Shown: positions 9,862 to 18,787 of the stretch, in pieces
Numbering within the stretch: the stretch's first letter is position 1
How the letters are laid out: every line of letters begins with the position of its first letter
Origin: Aurantiochytrium sp. KH105
Taxonomy: Eukaryota > Sar > Bigyra > Thraustochytrida > Thraustochytriidae
Assembly: GCA_003116975.1 (NCBI GenBank)
Contig: BGKB01000167.1
Coordinates: forward strand, 80,317 to 144,316
Direction: 5' to 3'
DNA length: 64,000 bases
Made by a program: the position numbers and the translations under genes
Notes under the pieces: model-generated
Database searches by the model: none
The model's input: only the letters and a program-made list of their open reading frames with translations
What the model was told of the DNA's origin: nothing

Positions 9862-11496
9862 ATGGCTGCGCGCGAGAAGAAGCAGCGCATCGCCGTGATC
9901 GGCGGAGGCGTGCAGGGCGTAGTGTCTGCCAAGGTGTACCAGGAATGCGGCTTCGAAGTCGTGCTGATCGAGCGCCAGGACAAGCTTGGAGGACAATGGA
10001 ACGACGCCTATCCAGGCGCGTGCAGCCAGGTGCGGTGCCATCAATATTCTTTTCCCACGTACCAGTGGCCTGAAGAAAGACAAATGGACCATCCGACAGC
10101 GGAAGAGGTCTCCGCGTACGTGAACGAAGCCGCCGCGGCCTTCAAGCTCAACGTACGTCTTGAGAGCGAGGTGCTCAAGATGGAGGAAATCATCGACGCC
10201 TCCACGCGCACCAACGTGGGCTGGAAGGTCACCGTCCAGGACAACAGCGCAGCCGGCGGCGGCCGAAGCTACACGGAGAATTTTGATCTTGTGGCGATCG
10301 CGACGGGAACGAACGGTCCAGCGTATAATCGGACACCACAATATCCTGGTGGGGAGAAGTTTCGCGGCAAGCTTGCCACGCAGCATGACTCGTATGAGGA
10401 CTTTGACAACAAGGACGTCATCGTTCTCGGCAACGGTCGCGCCGCAATCGACATGGCCGTCATCGCGTGCGAACGGCCAGCCGTGAAGAGTGTAACGCAA
10501 ATCATTCGCGACAAGCGCTGGGCCGTTCCTGATACGCTGGGCGGCAGGCCTTTCGAAGAGACGCTGCTGAGTCGCTCTGGTGCCATCATGGTGACTTGCT
10601 GGGAGCACTCTCTCATGTTGCAGCGCTTCCTGCACAGATTTCTCTCGGCCGTAATTAATTTAATGTGGGAGACAGTTGTTCCCAACGACATGTTCAACCA
10701 GCACCGCAAGGACGCACGCAGCGCTCCTGTGGAAGCCAAGCCTGGCCAAGTTGAGGACCTCAGCCGCTGCGAAGTACTCTTGGGCAAGTCCAAAGGGAAA
10801 ACCTTTCTCAGAGGCATAAACAACGGTGTAATCTACCCGAACAACTACATGCGGCACGTGGCGCTCGGCAACATAGTTATCAAGCAAGGTCTGGTCGACG
10901 GTCTCACTCCGTCCGGCGTGCAACTCGAGTCTGGTGAGACCTACGACGCAGACACTGTTCTGGCTTGCTTTGGTGCAGGCAAGATTTACTTTCCGATGCT
11001 TCCGCAAAAGTATCGCGACATCATGGAGGCTCACAAACTCGGAGTTCAATTGTACCGGCACACCATCCATCCAGACATTCCAAATGTGGTGTTTCATGGA
11101 CTCAATGCCGGTTTTATGATGATTGTCACGAATGAAATCGCCGCTCTGTGGAATGTCGCACGTCTTTGGGGTGTACTCAAGCTTCCTCCTCGCGAGGAAA
11201 TGCTCGAGGAGATGGAGAGAATTGCTGCTTGGAAAGACGCGAATAACTCGCCTTCGCAACCACACTACTTTGCCATTGGCAGCCGGTGCATCTATCTCCT
11301 CGACAAGATGATGCATGAGATAGGGCTCAATCGGTTTCGCAAAATGCCAAATTTGTATGCTGAAATCTTCACCTCGTACAAGGATCGCGACTACAAGGAC
11401 GCGCAAGCGGAGTTTCTGCAAAAGTATGCCTCGCGCAAACCCACTTCGTTGACGGCTGTGACGCCAGCGTCACCAGCCTCCAAGAAGGAGCTCTAA
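9862..11496 (+). CDS. Flavin-containing monooxygenase-like protein, tandem copy 2
   Basis: The protein has 544 residues, exactly the length of the upstream copy, and is aligned with it throughout without gaps. It has the same FAD motif (GGGVQG, residues 14-19), the same GNGRAA second motif and the same FRGKLATQHDSY segment, and it also ends in KKEL. Differences cluster around residues 220-330 (for example AVPDTLGGRP versus GVPDIMGGKP, and KSKGKTFLRG versus KSETEPFAKG), so the two enzymes may differ in substrate. Other blocks are identical even at silent sites, which suggests recent gene conversion. The ATG at 9862 matches the start of copy 1. An oxygenase role is inferred from the family; the substrate and location are unknown. 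Confidence 0.85.
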   Translation: MAAREKKQRIAVIGGGVQGVVSAKVYQECGFEVVLIERQDKLGGQWNDAYPGACSQVRCHQYSFPTYQWPEERQMDHPTAEEVSAYVNEAAAAFKLNVRLESEVLKMEEIIDASTRTNVGWKVTVQDNSAAGGGRSYTENFDLVAIATGTNGPAYNRTPQYPGGEKFRGKLATQHDSYEDFDNKDVIVLGNGRAAIDMAVIACERPAVKSVTQIIRDKRWAVPDTLGGRPFEETLLSRSGAIMVTCWEHSLMLQRFLHRFLSAVINLMWETVVPNDMFNQHRKDARSAPVEAKPGQVEDLSRCEVLLGKSKGKTFLRGINNGVIYPNNYMRHVALGNIVIKQGLVDGLTPSGVQLESGETYDADTVLACFGAGKIYFPMLPQKYRDIMEAHKLGVQLYRHTIHPDIPNVVFHGLNAGFMMIVTNEIAALWNVARLWGVLKLPPREEMLEEMERIAAWKDANNSPSQPHYFAIGSRCIYLLDKMMHEIGLNRFRKMPNLYAEIFTSYKDRDYKDAQAEFLQKYASRKPTSLTAVTPASPASKKEL

Positions 11497-11555
11497 CTCC
11501 ATCTCTTCTTTAACTTCACAATTCTCGCCATCTGCCGTAGTGGAAGCAGTAGGCT

Positions 11556-11594
<39 letters not shown>
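11556..11594. repeat. (AGC)13 trinucleotide repeat
   Basis: Thirteen perfect AGC copies begin 60 bases after the stop codon of monooxygenase copy 2, probably in its 3' untranslated region. Confidence 0.95.
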
Positions 11595-11598
<4 letters not shown>

Positions 11599-11805
11599 AC
11601 ATTTCCAGTGCCTACCTTGTCTTGCGGATTCATCCTGCAATAGGCCTAAAGGAAAAAAATAGAGAAATAGTTTTATAACCTGCGCAACCCATTTTTTTCC
11701 TCCTCGCTCCAGTCGCTCGGTGAGTGAGGCCAAACAAAATTGGTTGGAGGGCGAGACCTCGAGGTCCTGCGCGTCGGAGGGCCGTGGCGGCGAACCAGCG
11801 CAACC

Positions 11806-14800
11806 ATGTGGGGTGCAAGCGACGGAGAAGGCTCGCGCCATGCGTACTACCGGCGCACGCGACGCGGCCGTGTGCAACACGTTGTTCGGGAGCGTTATCT
11901 GCGCGATGATGTGGGCTTCGGGACCCTTGCTGGCCGTGGCGACCTGCGCGACGAGGATGCTCTGCGCGAAGTCCTCAACGACGAGCACCGAGACAAAAAA
12001 ACCAACATGCGGCAGCTACTCGTCCTCGACACCAACGTTGTGCTCCATCAGATGGACCTGCTCGAGGTCGAGGACTGCGCGCCCCTGCAGAACGCAGTGC
12101 TCCTTGAGACCGTCCTTCAGGAGACGAAAAAGAACAATCTCAGCGTCTACAATCGACTCGCGCTTCTTCTCAGAGACGACAAGCGCTGCTTTGTTGCCTT
12201 TGCCAATGAACATCATCGAGAAACGTGGCGAGACCAAATGCCAGGCGAGACGCCCAATGACTACAATGACCGCCTCATTCGTGAGGCCACAGCATGGTTC
12301 AAGCAACTCGTCGAGGGAGAGGGAATTGCTCGCGTCGTGCTTGTAACGAATGACCGAAAAAATCGCGACTTGGCTCTCAAGGCCGGTCTCCACGCCGTTA
12401 CGATTCACGCGTACGTCAAGTCTGTGCAAGCCTCGCATCCCGGTCTCGTGGAACTTCTCGCCGGCAAGGAGAATGATGGTGCCTCGGACGCCGAAACCGA
12501 CGGCATGAGCACAGTCTCTGGTGCCAAGGCAGCACGCTTTGCAGCGCATCTTTCCGAGCCCGAGATCCATCGCCGTCTCAAGGCTGGAACCGTCGTGCAG
12601 GGGACCTTTCGATCGAGTCCATACGCTCGCGATGAAGCGACCATTATGGCATACACTGCAGACGGTCAAGCCCAGAAGATTACCATCAAGGGCCATGCAC
12701 ACATGAACCGCGCGGTCGAGGGCGATCGCGTGGCGGTGGTTCGCCTCTCCGCGAACGAGGCGCTGGAGAGCGCCACGGGTGCCGAGCAGAACACGGCCGA
12801 AGACGGGGGCGAGAGCGCCCGCGCTGGTCTGGCAGATGAAGTCGCCGAGGAACCCGGCGAAGCCAGCATGGTAGGTACTAAACTTCCCAGCAAAGCTCGT
12901 CAGGCATCGAGTGGCGGTGACGCCGGGCCCGCCTATGGCAAGGTCGTGGGGATAATCAAGCGCAACTGGCGCCAATATTGTGGTTCCGTCGACGAACGCG
13001 ACGCGACTCGTGTCATCAAAGGAGAGCACGTGCTGGTCGTTCCAGTGGACGCCAAACTCCCCAAGATTCGTATTCGTACTCGCCAGCTTGATGCCATCAA
13101 GGACAAGCGCATCCTCGTCAGCATTGACTCGTGGGACCGCTATTCGGCCTTTCCAGATGGCCATTTTGTAAAGGTTATTGGCACCATTGGGGATCGCGAG
13201 ACGGAGACGGCAGTCCTCTTGCATGAGCACGACATTCCCACGCTCGAGTTCTCGCGCAAGGTCATGAAGTGTCTCCCGCGCGAGGGCGCGGCTTGGAAGG
13301 TAACTCCGGAAAATTCGCAGGGTCGCGTAGACCTTCGGCACTTGCCGGTGTGCAGCATTGATCCGCCAGGCTGCAAAGACATTGATGATGCCTTGCACGT
13401 CCGCCGCTTGGAGAATGGCAACCTCGAAGTCGGTGTCCACATTGCCGACGTGACGCACTTTGTGCGCCACGATTCAGAGATTGACAAGGAGGCTGCCAAC
13501 CGCGGCACGTCTACATATCTCGTGGAGCGCCGGCTCGACATGCTTCCAGGGCTGCTCACCACGGACATTTGTTCTCTGCGAGGCGGCGTCGATCGCTTTG
13601 CGTTCTCAGTCATTTGGGAGTTCACGCCTCCTCACGACCCCGCAGATGAGCCCGCAAAGAAGAAACGCAAGGTTGGCGATGGCGGTGACGCGACGAAAAA
13701 GTCCAAGTCCAAAAAGACTAAATCTAAGAGTGATGATAATGGGGAAAAGGAAGACATGGACCTTTCAGGTCCCGGCGAGGTGGACGATGGTCGTGGACTG
13801 CGACAGGTGTCTGTTCGTTTCTGCAAGAGCATCATTCACTCCAAGGCAGCCTTGAGCTATGGCGAGGCGCAAGCATGGCTTGACGACCCTTCAGCCGTGG
13901 GCGATTTACCCCAAAACGTCCGCATGCTCAACCGCATTGCACGTGTGCTGCGTCAGAGACGTATTGACGCTGGCGCGTTGAGTTTGGCTTCGCAAGAAGT
14001 GCGGTTCAAGCTCGACAATGATTCGCACGACCCTACGGATGTAGAAATGTACCAGCAAAAGGAGGCAAATTCCTTGGTCGAGGAATTCATGCTGCTTGCG
14101 AATATCACTGTGGCCAAACGAATTGTTGAGCGGTACCCGCGCTGCTCCATGCTGCGTCGTCACCCAGCCCCTGCCAAGGAGATGTTTGATGAACTCTTGC
14201 GAGCGGCCAAGATTCACGGGGTGGATCTCAAGGTGGACTCTTCAAAGAACCTCGCGGATTCTCTGGACGCCGCGGTGCGTCCGGGCAAGCCGTTCTTCAA
14301 CAAACTCTTCCGCATTCTTACGACGCGTTGCATGATGCAAGCAGTGTACTTTATTTCGGGCGACTTTGCGCCGCCAGAGTACAGGCACTATGGCCTTGCG
14401 TCGTCAATCTACACGCACTTTACCTCTCCCATTCGTCGTTATGCCGATGTGGTGGTGCATCGTCTACTTGCTGCAGCAGAGGACATCGACCCTCTGCCTG
14501 TCCCGTACGAGTCAAAGGATTCTATGAAGGAGCTCTGCGACAACCTGAACAAGCGGCACCACAACGCCCAGTTGGCTGGTCGTGCCTCGATCGCACTTCA
14601 CACGGTGGTCTTCTTTCGTGGCCGCACTACGACTGCAACGGCCATGGTCTCCCGCGTACGCGAACGCGGCATTGTCGTCGTGGTTCCCGAATATGGCATC
14701 GAAGGCAAGATTGCCTTTGCCAAGTCGGACGCCGAGGCGAAGCAAGCCTTTGACTTTGACGCCGATCAGATGCTGACTCGCCACAAAGCGACAGGCCACA

Positions 14801-14946
14801 CGATTCAAGTTTTTGATGAGGTCAAGGTGAAACTTTATGTGCATCGCTCGGCAGCGTACCGAGAATCGCTCATTGTTACGTTGGTCAAGCCGGGCATCCC
14901 CTGCCTTGAGCCCGGGAACAACAAGGCGGAAGACTCTACCGCATAG
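11806..14946 (+). CDS. DIS3: Exosome exoribonuclease DIS3/Rrp44
   Basis: The protein has 1,046 residues (yeast Rrp44 has about 1,000). The N-terminal block VRERYLRDDVG and a PIN endonuclease domain come first, with LLVLDTNVVLHQ (catalytic-type Asp75) and LVTNDRKNR. Two cold-shock-like domains and the RNB 3'-5' exonuclease domain follow. RNB motif I is DPPGCKDIDDAL, with Asp519, Asp525, Asp527 and Asp528, and motif blocks such as SSIYTHFTSPIRRYADVVVHR are present. An S1-like domain ends the protein. DIS3 is the catalytic subunit of the RNA exosome in nucleus and cytoplasm. A Lys-rich insert with AKKKRKV (about 617-623) interrupts the RNB domain. The Cys residues of the CR3 motif usually found between the N-terminal block and the PIN core are absent. 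The ATG at 11806 gives the expected short leader before RERYLRDD. Confidence 0.95.
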   Translation: MWGASDGEGSRHAYYRRTRRGRVQHVVRERYLRDDVGFGTLAGRGDLRDEDALREVLNDEHRDKKTNMRQLLVLDTNVVLHQMDLLEVEDCAPLQNAVLLETVLQETKKNNLSVYNRLALLLRDDKRCFVAFANEHHRETWRDQMPGETPNDYNDRLIREATAWFKQLVEGEGIARVVLVTNDRKNRDLALKAGLHAVTIHAYVKSVQASHPGLVELLAGKENDGASDAETDGMSTVSGAKAARFAAHLSEPEIHRRLKAGTVVQGTFRSSPYARDEATIMAYTADGQAQKITIKGHAHMNRAVEGDRVAVVRLSANEALESATGAEQNTAEDGGESARAGLADEVAEEPGEASMVGTKLPSKARQASSGGDAGPAYGKVVGIIKRNWRQYCGSVDERDATRVIKGEHVLVVPVDAKLPKIRIRTRQLDAIKDKRILVSIDSWDRYSAFPDGHFVKVIGTIGDRETETAVLLHEHDIPTLEFSRKVMKCLPREGAAWKVTPENSQGRVDLRHLPVCSIDPPGCKDIDDALHVRRLENGNLEVGVHIADVTHFVRHDSEIDKEAANRGTSTYLVERRLDMLPGLLTTDICSLRGGVDRFAFSVIWEFTPPHDPADEPAKKKRKVGDGGDATKKSKSKKTKSKSDDNGEKEDMDLSGPGEVDDGRGLRQVSVRFCKSIIHSKAALSYGEAQAWLDDPSAVGDLPQNVRMLNRIARVLRQRRIDAGALSLASQEVRFKLDNDSHDPTDVEMYQQKEANSLVEEFMLLANITVAKRIVERYPRCSMLRRHPAPAKEMFDELLRAAKIHGVDLKVDSSKNLADSLDAAVRPGKPFFNKLFRILTTRCMMQAVYFISGDFAPPEYRHYGLASSIYTHFTSPIRRYADVVVHRLLAAAEDIDPLPVPYESKDSMKELCDNLNKRHHNAQLAGRASIALHTVVFFRGRTTTATAMVSRVRERGIVVVVPEYGIEGKIAFAKSDAEAKQAFDFDADQMLTRHKATGHTIQVFDEVKVKLYVHRSAAYRESLIVTLVKPGIPCLEPGNNKAEDSTA

Positions 14947-15033
14947 TTTTTCTTCTGCTGCGAGCCGCGCCATGTGTTGCGCCTTGATGGCAAAAGGACT
15001 GAGAGTAACAATAAGATAGATGCCTCATTTGAT

Positions 15034-16659
15034 TTACAAAAATTTTGCAATGCCGCTAATAGCAAAGGGTTTGCCATCAAATACTTCTTGCAAGGCGTCC
15101 TCCATGTCGGCCTTGAGGACACGAACACGCCCTTCGAGCGCCCCTCGCATTGGTATGAGCCGTCTTTTCTCGGCCTCGAGCTGCGTCCGCTTGGCGGAGA
15201 GACGATTGGCGCTGTTGCGCGACTTGACCTCGCGCGAGCGTAGCTGCTCAAGCTCCACGAGCATGCGTTGAAAGCACGCTCCGCCCTGGCAAATTGTAGT
15301 GAGTTCAGCAAGCTGCTTGTCATGGAAGAGCTTTTCCGCGTTCGAGACGGCCTCAAGAAACCTTGTGACATCGGCGCGTGATCGTGCGGTTGCGGCCCCG
15401 ACATCGAGCCAGGCCATTGCAGCAGCATCGGCACTTGGAGCGTCAATTTCAGCAAGCCGTTGGCGCAGAAAAGCGCGGAGCACGAGGAGATCTCGCAGCA
15501 CTGCTTCGCGAGCCTCAGGAGACGTCAAATCTCCATCAGGGACCACGTGGGCGGCAGCTTTTAGTGTAGCGTCATCATCCGGGGAGCCATTATTTGCAAG
15601 GTCTGCGTTGACGTTGAGGATGTCATCCTCGAGATCGATATCCCAATCAATCTCGTCAGCTTCTGAAGCCGCATCAGACAATTCGGCAAGTTGCGTTGCA
15701 CGATTTGCGTCTCCTTCAACAAGTGCGCCATTGCTCGGGGGTTGTGCGGGCACATCGGACGCCTCAGCCATATCTTCGCTTAATCGGTGTTGTGCCCAGA
15801 GGGATTCGCGTCGCGCATCGCGAAGTGCTGATAGGGCGACTACTGTGCCACCAACCTCTACCGCGCCTTGTGATTCTCTGAATTGGTCGAAGTACTCGAG
15901 TGCATCACCCACGTCAGCATTACGCACCGCTTCCCTTAATGCATTAAGCTTTTCGGGCAGACGCTGCGCCGCGCGATGCTGGAGCTCTCCGGCAAGGTCG
16001 CCCCCAAGGATGCCAAGCTCATCACAGCGTTCTTGAAAAGCGCGATGATGGGTCTTGATGTTACGTTCACAGACGAGGATCTTGCGCTGCGCAGCAGCGG
16101 CCTCGCGATCCTTTTTGGCTATTTGACTGAGTACAAACGAAAGCTCAAACTGCACGTGACGCTCCAGCAGACGCGCGCCCTGGACGAGATGGATGCGGTC
16201 GGCGCGAAAGTCCTCAATGACTTGTCGAAGCGCCTCGAGACTTGGGTCACAATACGCGCGGCTAAAAAACCGCTTGGCCGCCCGATCCTCTGAAAGTCGC
16301 GCGAGAGTCATGTGCAGCGCGCGCTCACAGTCAAAGACGGTGAGCTCGGTCTTGATGTCGGCGTTCGTGTCGAGCCCGAGCTCGCGTTCCAGGCCGCCGC
16401 CCAGGTCGCTCTCTGCCGAGAAGGCGTCGTGCGGCAGTCCCTCGAGCGCCTTCTGCGCGTTTTTACGTAGGTCCTCAATGCGCGGCCTGCACGCCGCCGC
16501 GGCGAGGTCCACGACGCCGCCGCTGCGCAGGAGTTCCTCCACGCGGTCGACCGGGATGCGGGTCGGGGCCGGGCTCTGCCCATGGTCTCCCGCGTCGCCC
16601 GCGCCGCGGCCGCCGCCCAGGCCGACCACCTCTCTCACGCGCGCGAGCGCGGCGAGCAT
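15034..16659 (-). CDS. CDK5RAP3: CDK5RAP3/C53 (LZAP) homologue
   Basis: The protein has 541 residues (human CDK5RAP3 has about 506). The order of conserved blocks follows the family: an N-terminal helical segment (RIEDLRKNAQKALEGLP), a long coiled coil ending in the CDELGI...GEL block, and a central acidic disordered region with one EIDWDIDLEDD motif. A C-terminal helical bundle follows, ending DGKPFAISGIAKFL, which parallels the family's SGRPVNLMG end. The protein partners UFL1 and DDRGK1 in the UFM1 E3 ligase at the ER and acts as an ER-phagy receptor, using IDW-type motifs to bind UFM1 or ATG8. Only one such motif is visible here, with Asp rather than Gly after Trp. The gene converges on DIS3, with 87 bases between the two stop codons. 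The identification rests on recognising the family pattern. Confidence 0.85.
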   Translation of the reverse strand: MLAALARVREVVGLGGGRGAGDAGDHGQSPAPTRIPVDRVEELLRSGGVVDLAAAACRPRIEDLRKNAQKALEGLPHDAFSAESDLGGGLERELGLDTNADIKTELTVFDCERALHMTLARLSEDRAAKRFFSRAYCDPSLEALRQVIEDFRADRIHLVQGARLLERHVQFELSFVLSQIAKKDREAAAAQRKILVCERNIKTHHRAFQERCDELGILGGDLAGELQHRAAQRLPEKLNALREAVRNADVGDALEYFDQFRESQGAVEVGGTVVALSALRDARRESLWAQHRLSEDMAEASDVPAQPPSNGALVEGDANRATQLAELSDAASEADEIDWDIDLEDDILNVNADLANNGSPDDDATLKAAAHVVPDGDLTSPEAREAVLRDLLVLRAFLRQRLAEIDAPSADAAAMAWLDVGAATARSRADVTRFLEAVSNAEKLFHDKQLAELTTICQGGACFQRMLVELEQLRSREVKSRNSANRLSAKRTQLEAEKRRLIPMRGALEGRVRVLKADMEDALQEVFDGKPFAISGIAKFL

Positions 16660-17188
16660 TCTCCCTGCGTCGCGCCCCGGGCTCGCGCGCGCGCCGCGGC
16701 CGCCGCGAGGTCTCTCCCGCGAGGCGAGATTGCCGCGCGCGCGGCGCAGAGCGATCCACCGATCGCCGGATTGATCGACAGAAGTAACTTGTTAGGTAAA
16801 AATTGACGAGAAGAGAACGAACGAGCCCCAAACTAAAAGAGGGAGGAGCTGAGCCGAGATGAGGGCCTTCGGAGAGAGATCTTCGGCAAGCTGCTGCTGC
16901 AGCTGAAGTTTCCGCGCCATCATTGGGCCTTTGCACGTCGAACGACGTGCTTGGGGAGAGCCCTCCGGGCTCACTTGGTCTGCGCGCGCAGCAGAGAGTC
17001 GTAATTTGGTTCTGGCGCTCGCCGGTCGGCCAGCCAGAGAGAGAGAGCGAGCATCGCACTTCAGCCTTCAGCACGGAAGATACCGCCGAGGCATGCCTTT
17101 TCTCCGATCGACCTTGCCGCATCGATGTTAATTCTCAAAACTTGCTTTCCTCTACTTCGGCCTCCATCATTCTCAAAATGTAAGTCCG
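16660..17188. other. Intergenic, upstream of CDK5RAP3
   Basis: About 0.5 kb lies between the CDK5RAP3 start and the stop of the ankyrin gene, both on the minus strand. The part nearest CDK5RAP3 is GC-rich and includes AT-richer stretches (16790-16830). No gene, repeat or RNA was recognised. Confidence 0.55.
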
Positions 17189-18136
17189 TCAAGGCCGAGC
17201 AGCGTACATGAAGAAGGATGCACCGCGCAGGGATGATACAACGCCGCGGTGACCGCCTCGAGCCGCGAGCTCCAGCGGCGTGCAGCCTGTAAGTACGTCG
17301 GATCGTGTCACGAGGTCGCGAAGCGCTGCGGGATCACGAAGGTTGTGCACAATGTGTTCAATGATCATGTCGATGAGAGCAAGGTCGCCCATTTCAGCGG
17401 CCCAATGCAAAGCCGTACGTCCTGTTCCAGGGTCCACGGCCACACAACTTGCGCCTGCCGAAAGAAGTCGGGAGACAGTTGTCGCGTCTGTACAAAGCAA
17501 AAGAGCAGGGCGCCCCGCGCGGTCAAGAATGTTGGGATCCGCGGCAATATTTTTGCTAAGCAGCAGGTCCACAATGAGTGTTTGCGAATTGCGTGCCGCG
17601 CCAAAGAGAGCTGTCCAACCCCGAATGTTGTCTCGTAGATTGACGTGACGTGACGAGGCAGCGGGACCCGTGAGCAGAAATTTACATACCTTGAGGTGAC
17701 CCCACCAGGCCGCGAGCATGAGACACGTACATCCACTTGCATCAGGCTTGCAAGGGTCGAGGCCTCGAGCGATGAGAAAACGAATGGCCTCAAAGTGACC
17801 GCGCTTGCAAGCCCAGTGCAGCGCATTTCGGCCCGTTGTCTGGTCGATTTGGCGCAGGTCTGCTCCGAGCTCGAGTAGCCGCGTCAGAGTTTCCGTGCCT
17901 CCGGCTTGCGCTGCAAGAATGAACGGACTTGCCCGTGCGCGCGCAGACTTGCGCACAATGTCTTTGCGCCGGCACTCGACGTCGACGCCATCCCGTTTCA
18001 CAAGTTGCGTTGCCAAGTTGTGCCAGTTTGCCTTGCATGCGCAACGGAGCTCGTTTTCCCCATCCTCGCGTCGCTTGAAAACGCGCCTCGAGATTTTGGG
18101 CTTCGGTCGGGCCGTTTGCGTTGGGGCCAGCACCAT
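17189..18136 (-). CDS. Ankyrin-repeat protein
   Basis: The protein has 315 residues from the ATG at 18136. A basic N-terminus (RPKPKISRRVFKRRE) is followed by at least five ankyrin units. Clear repeat cores include SPFILAAQAGGTETLTRLLELGADL, NALHWACKRGHFEAIRFLIARG, TCLMLAAWWGHLKVCKFLL, TALHWAAEMGDLALIDMII and TPLELAARGGHRGVVSSL. Ankyrin repeats bind other proteins; no catalytic domain is present, so the role is unknown. The frame stays open upstream to another ATG at 18337, which would add 67 residues containing a hydrophobic Phe-rich patch. I prefer 18136, which has A at -3 and G at +4. Confidence 0.8.
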   Translation of the reverse strand: MVLAPTQTARPKPKISRRVFKRREDGENELRCACKANWHNLATQLVKRDGVDVECRRKDIVRKSARARASPFILAAQAGGTETLTRLLELGADLRQIDQTTGRNALHWACKRGHFEAIRFLIARGLDPCKPDASGCTCLMLAAWWGHLKVCKFLLTGPAASSRHVNLRDNIRGWTALFGAARNSQTLIVDLLLSKNIAADPNILDRAGRPALLLCTDATTVSRLLSAGASCVAVDPGTGRTALHWAAEMGDLALIDMIIEHIVHNLRDPAALRDLVTRSDVLTGCTPLELAARGGHRGVVSSLRGASFFMYAARP

Positions 18137-18787
18137 CTTGATTGACGACGCGCGCCTCCCTGACCGACAACCAGCGGCGCGCTCAAAGTAAGAGAGGAAG
18201 AAAAAGACAATGCTCGTCGAACGACGCCTCTTCGTGCGCGCGTCTTGATGCCTCCCGCGCTTGTCAACTCTACCAGCACCTTCCGTTCCCCCTGACGAGC
18301 TCTCAGCGTATACTCTTTGAACGATGCGCACCTTCATATCCGTTGAGGAGACCTGTAGGATGTTAGTACTTGTAGTCGGCTAGTCACGGTGGCAATTTGT
18401 CTCCATCACTGGGCGCTCTTTTGCCTGAGGTTAGGTGAAGGTGAAAACGAAACGAAGTCTGCTTGCCGCAGTCTGATTTTCATGTCGGGCGCTGGCACTT
18501 GCTAAGGTTAGCAAGAAAGCGCGCTGGTTTCATTTTAAGCGTGCACGACTTTTGGTGTTGTTCTTGCTTGCATTGCCGCACATCGAGCAAGTAAGGCCCC
18601 TTTCGCAAGCCTTGAGACAAGAGGGGGAAAGGAAGAACGAGAGAGACGCTAACAATACTAGACTGGATCGCGAAACAAAGCATCAACGGGCAAGCTCATT
18701 TTCCAGTGCTGGAGCTGGCGCATTCGATTGATTCTTTGCTTGCCTGAGACGAAGTACACTCGGGCGCAAGTACGCACGCAGGCAAGG
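18137..18787. other. Divergent intergenic region between the ankyrin and EF-hand genes
   Basis: About 0.65 kb lies between two divergent genes. The ankyrin frame could extend to 18337. The rest contains a pyrimidine-rich stretch and no recognisable gene or repeat array. Confidence 0.5.
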
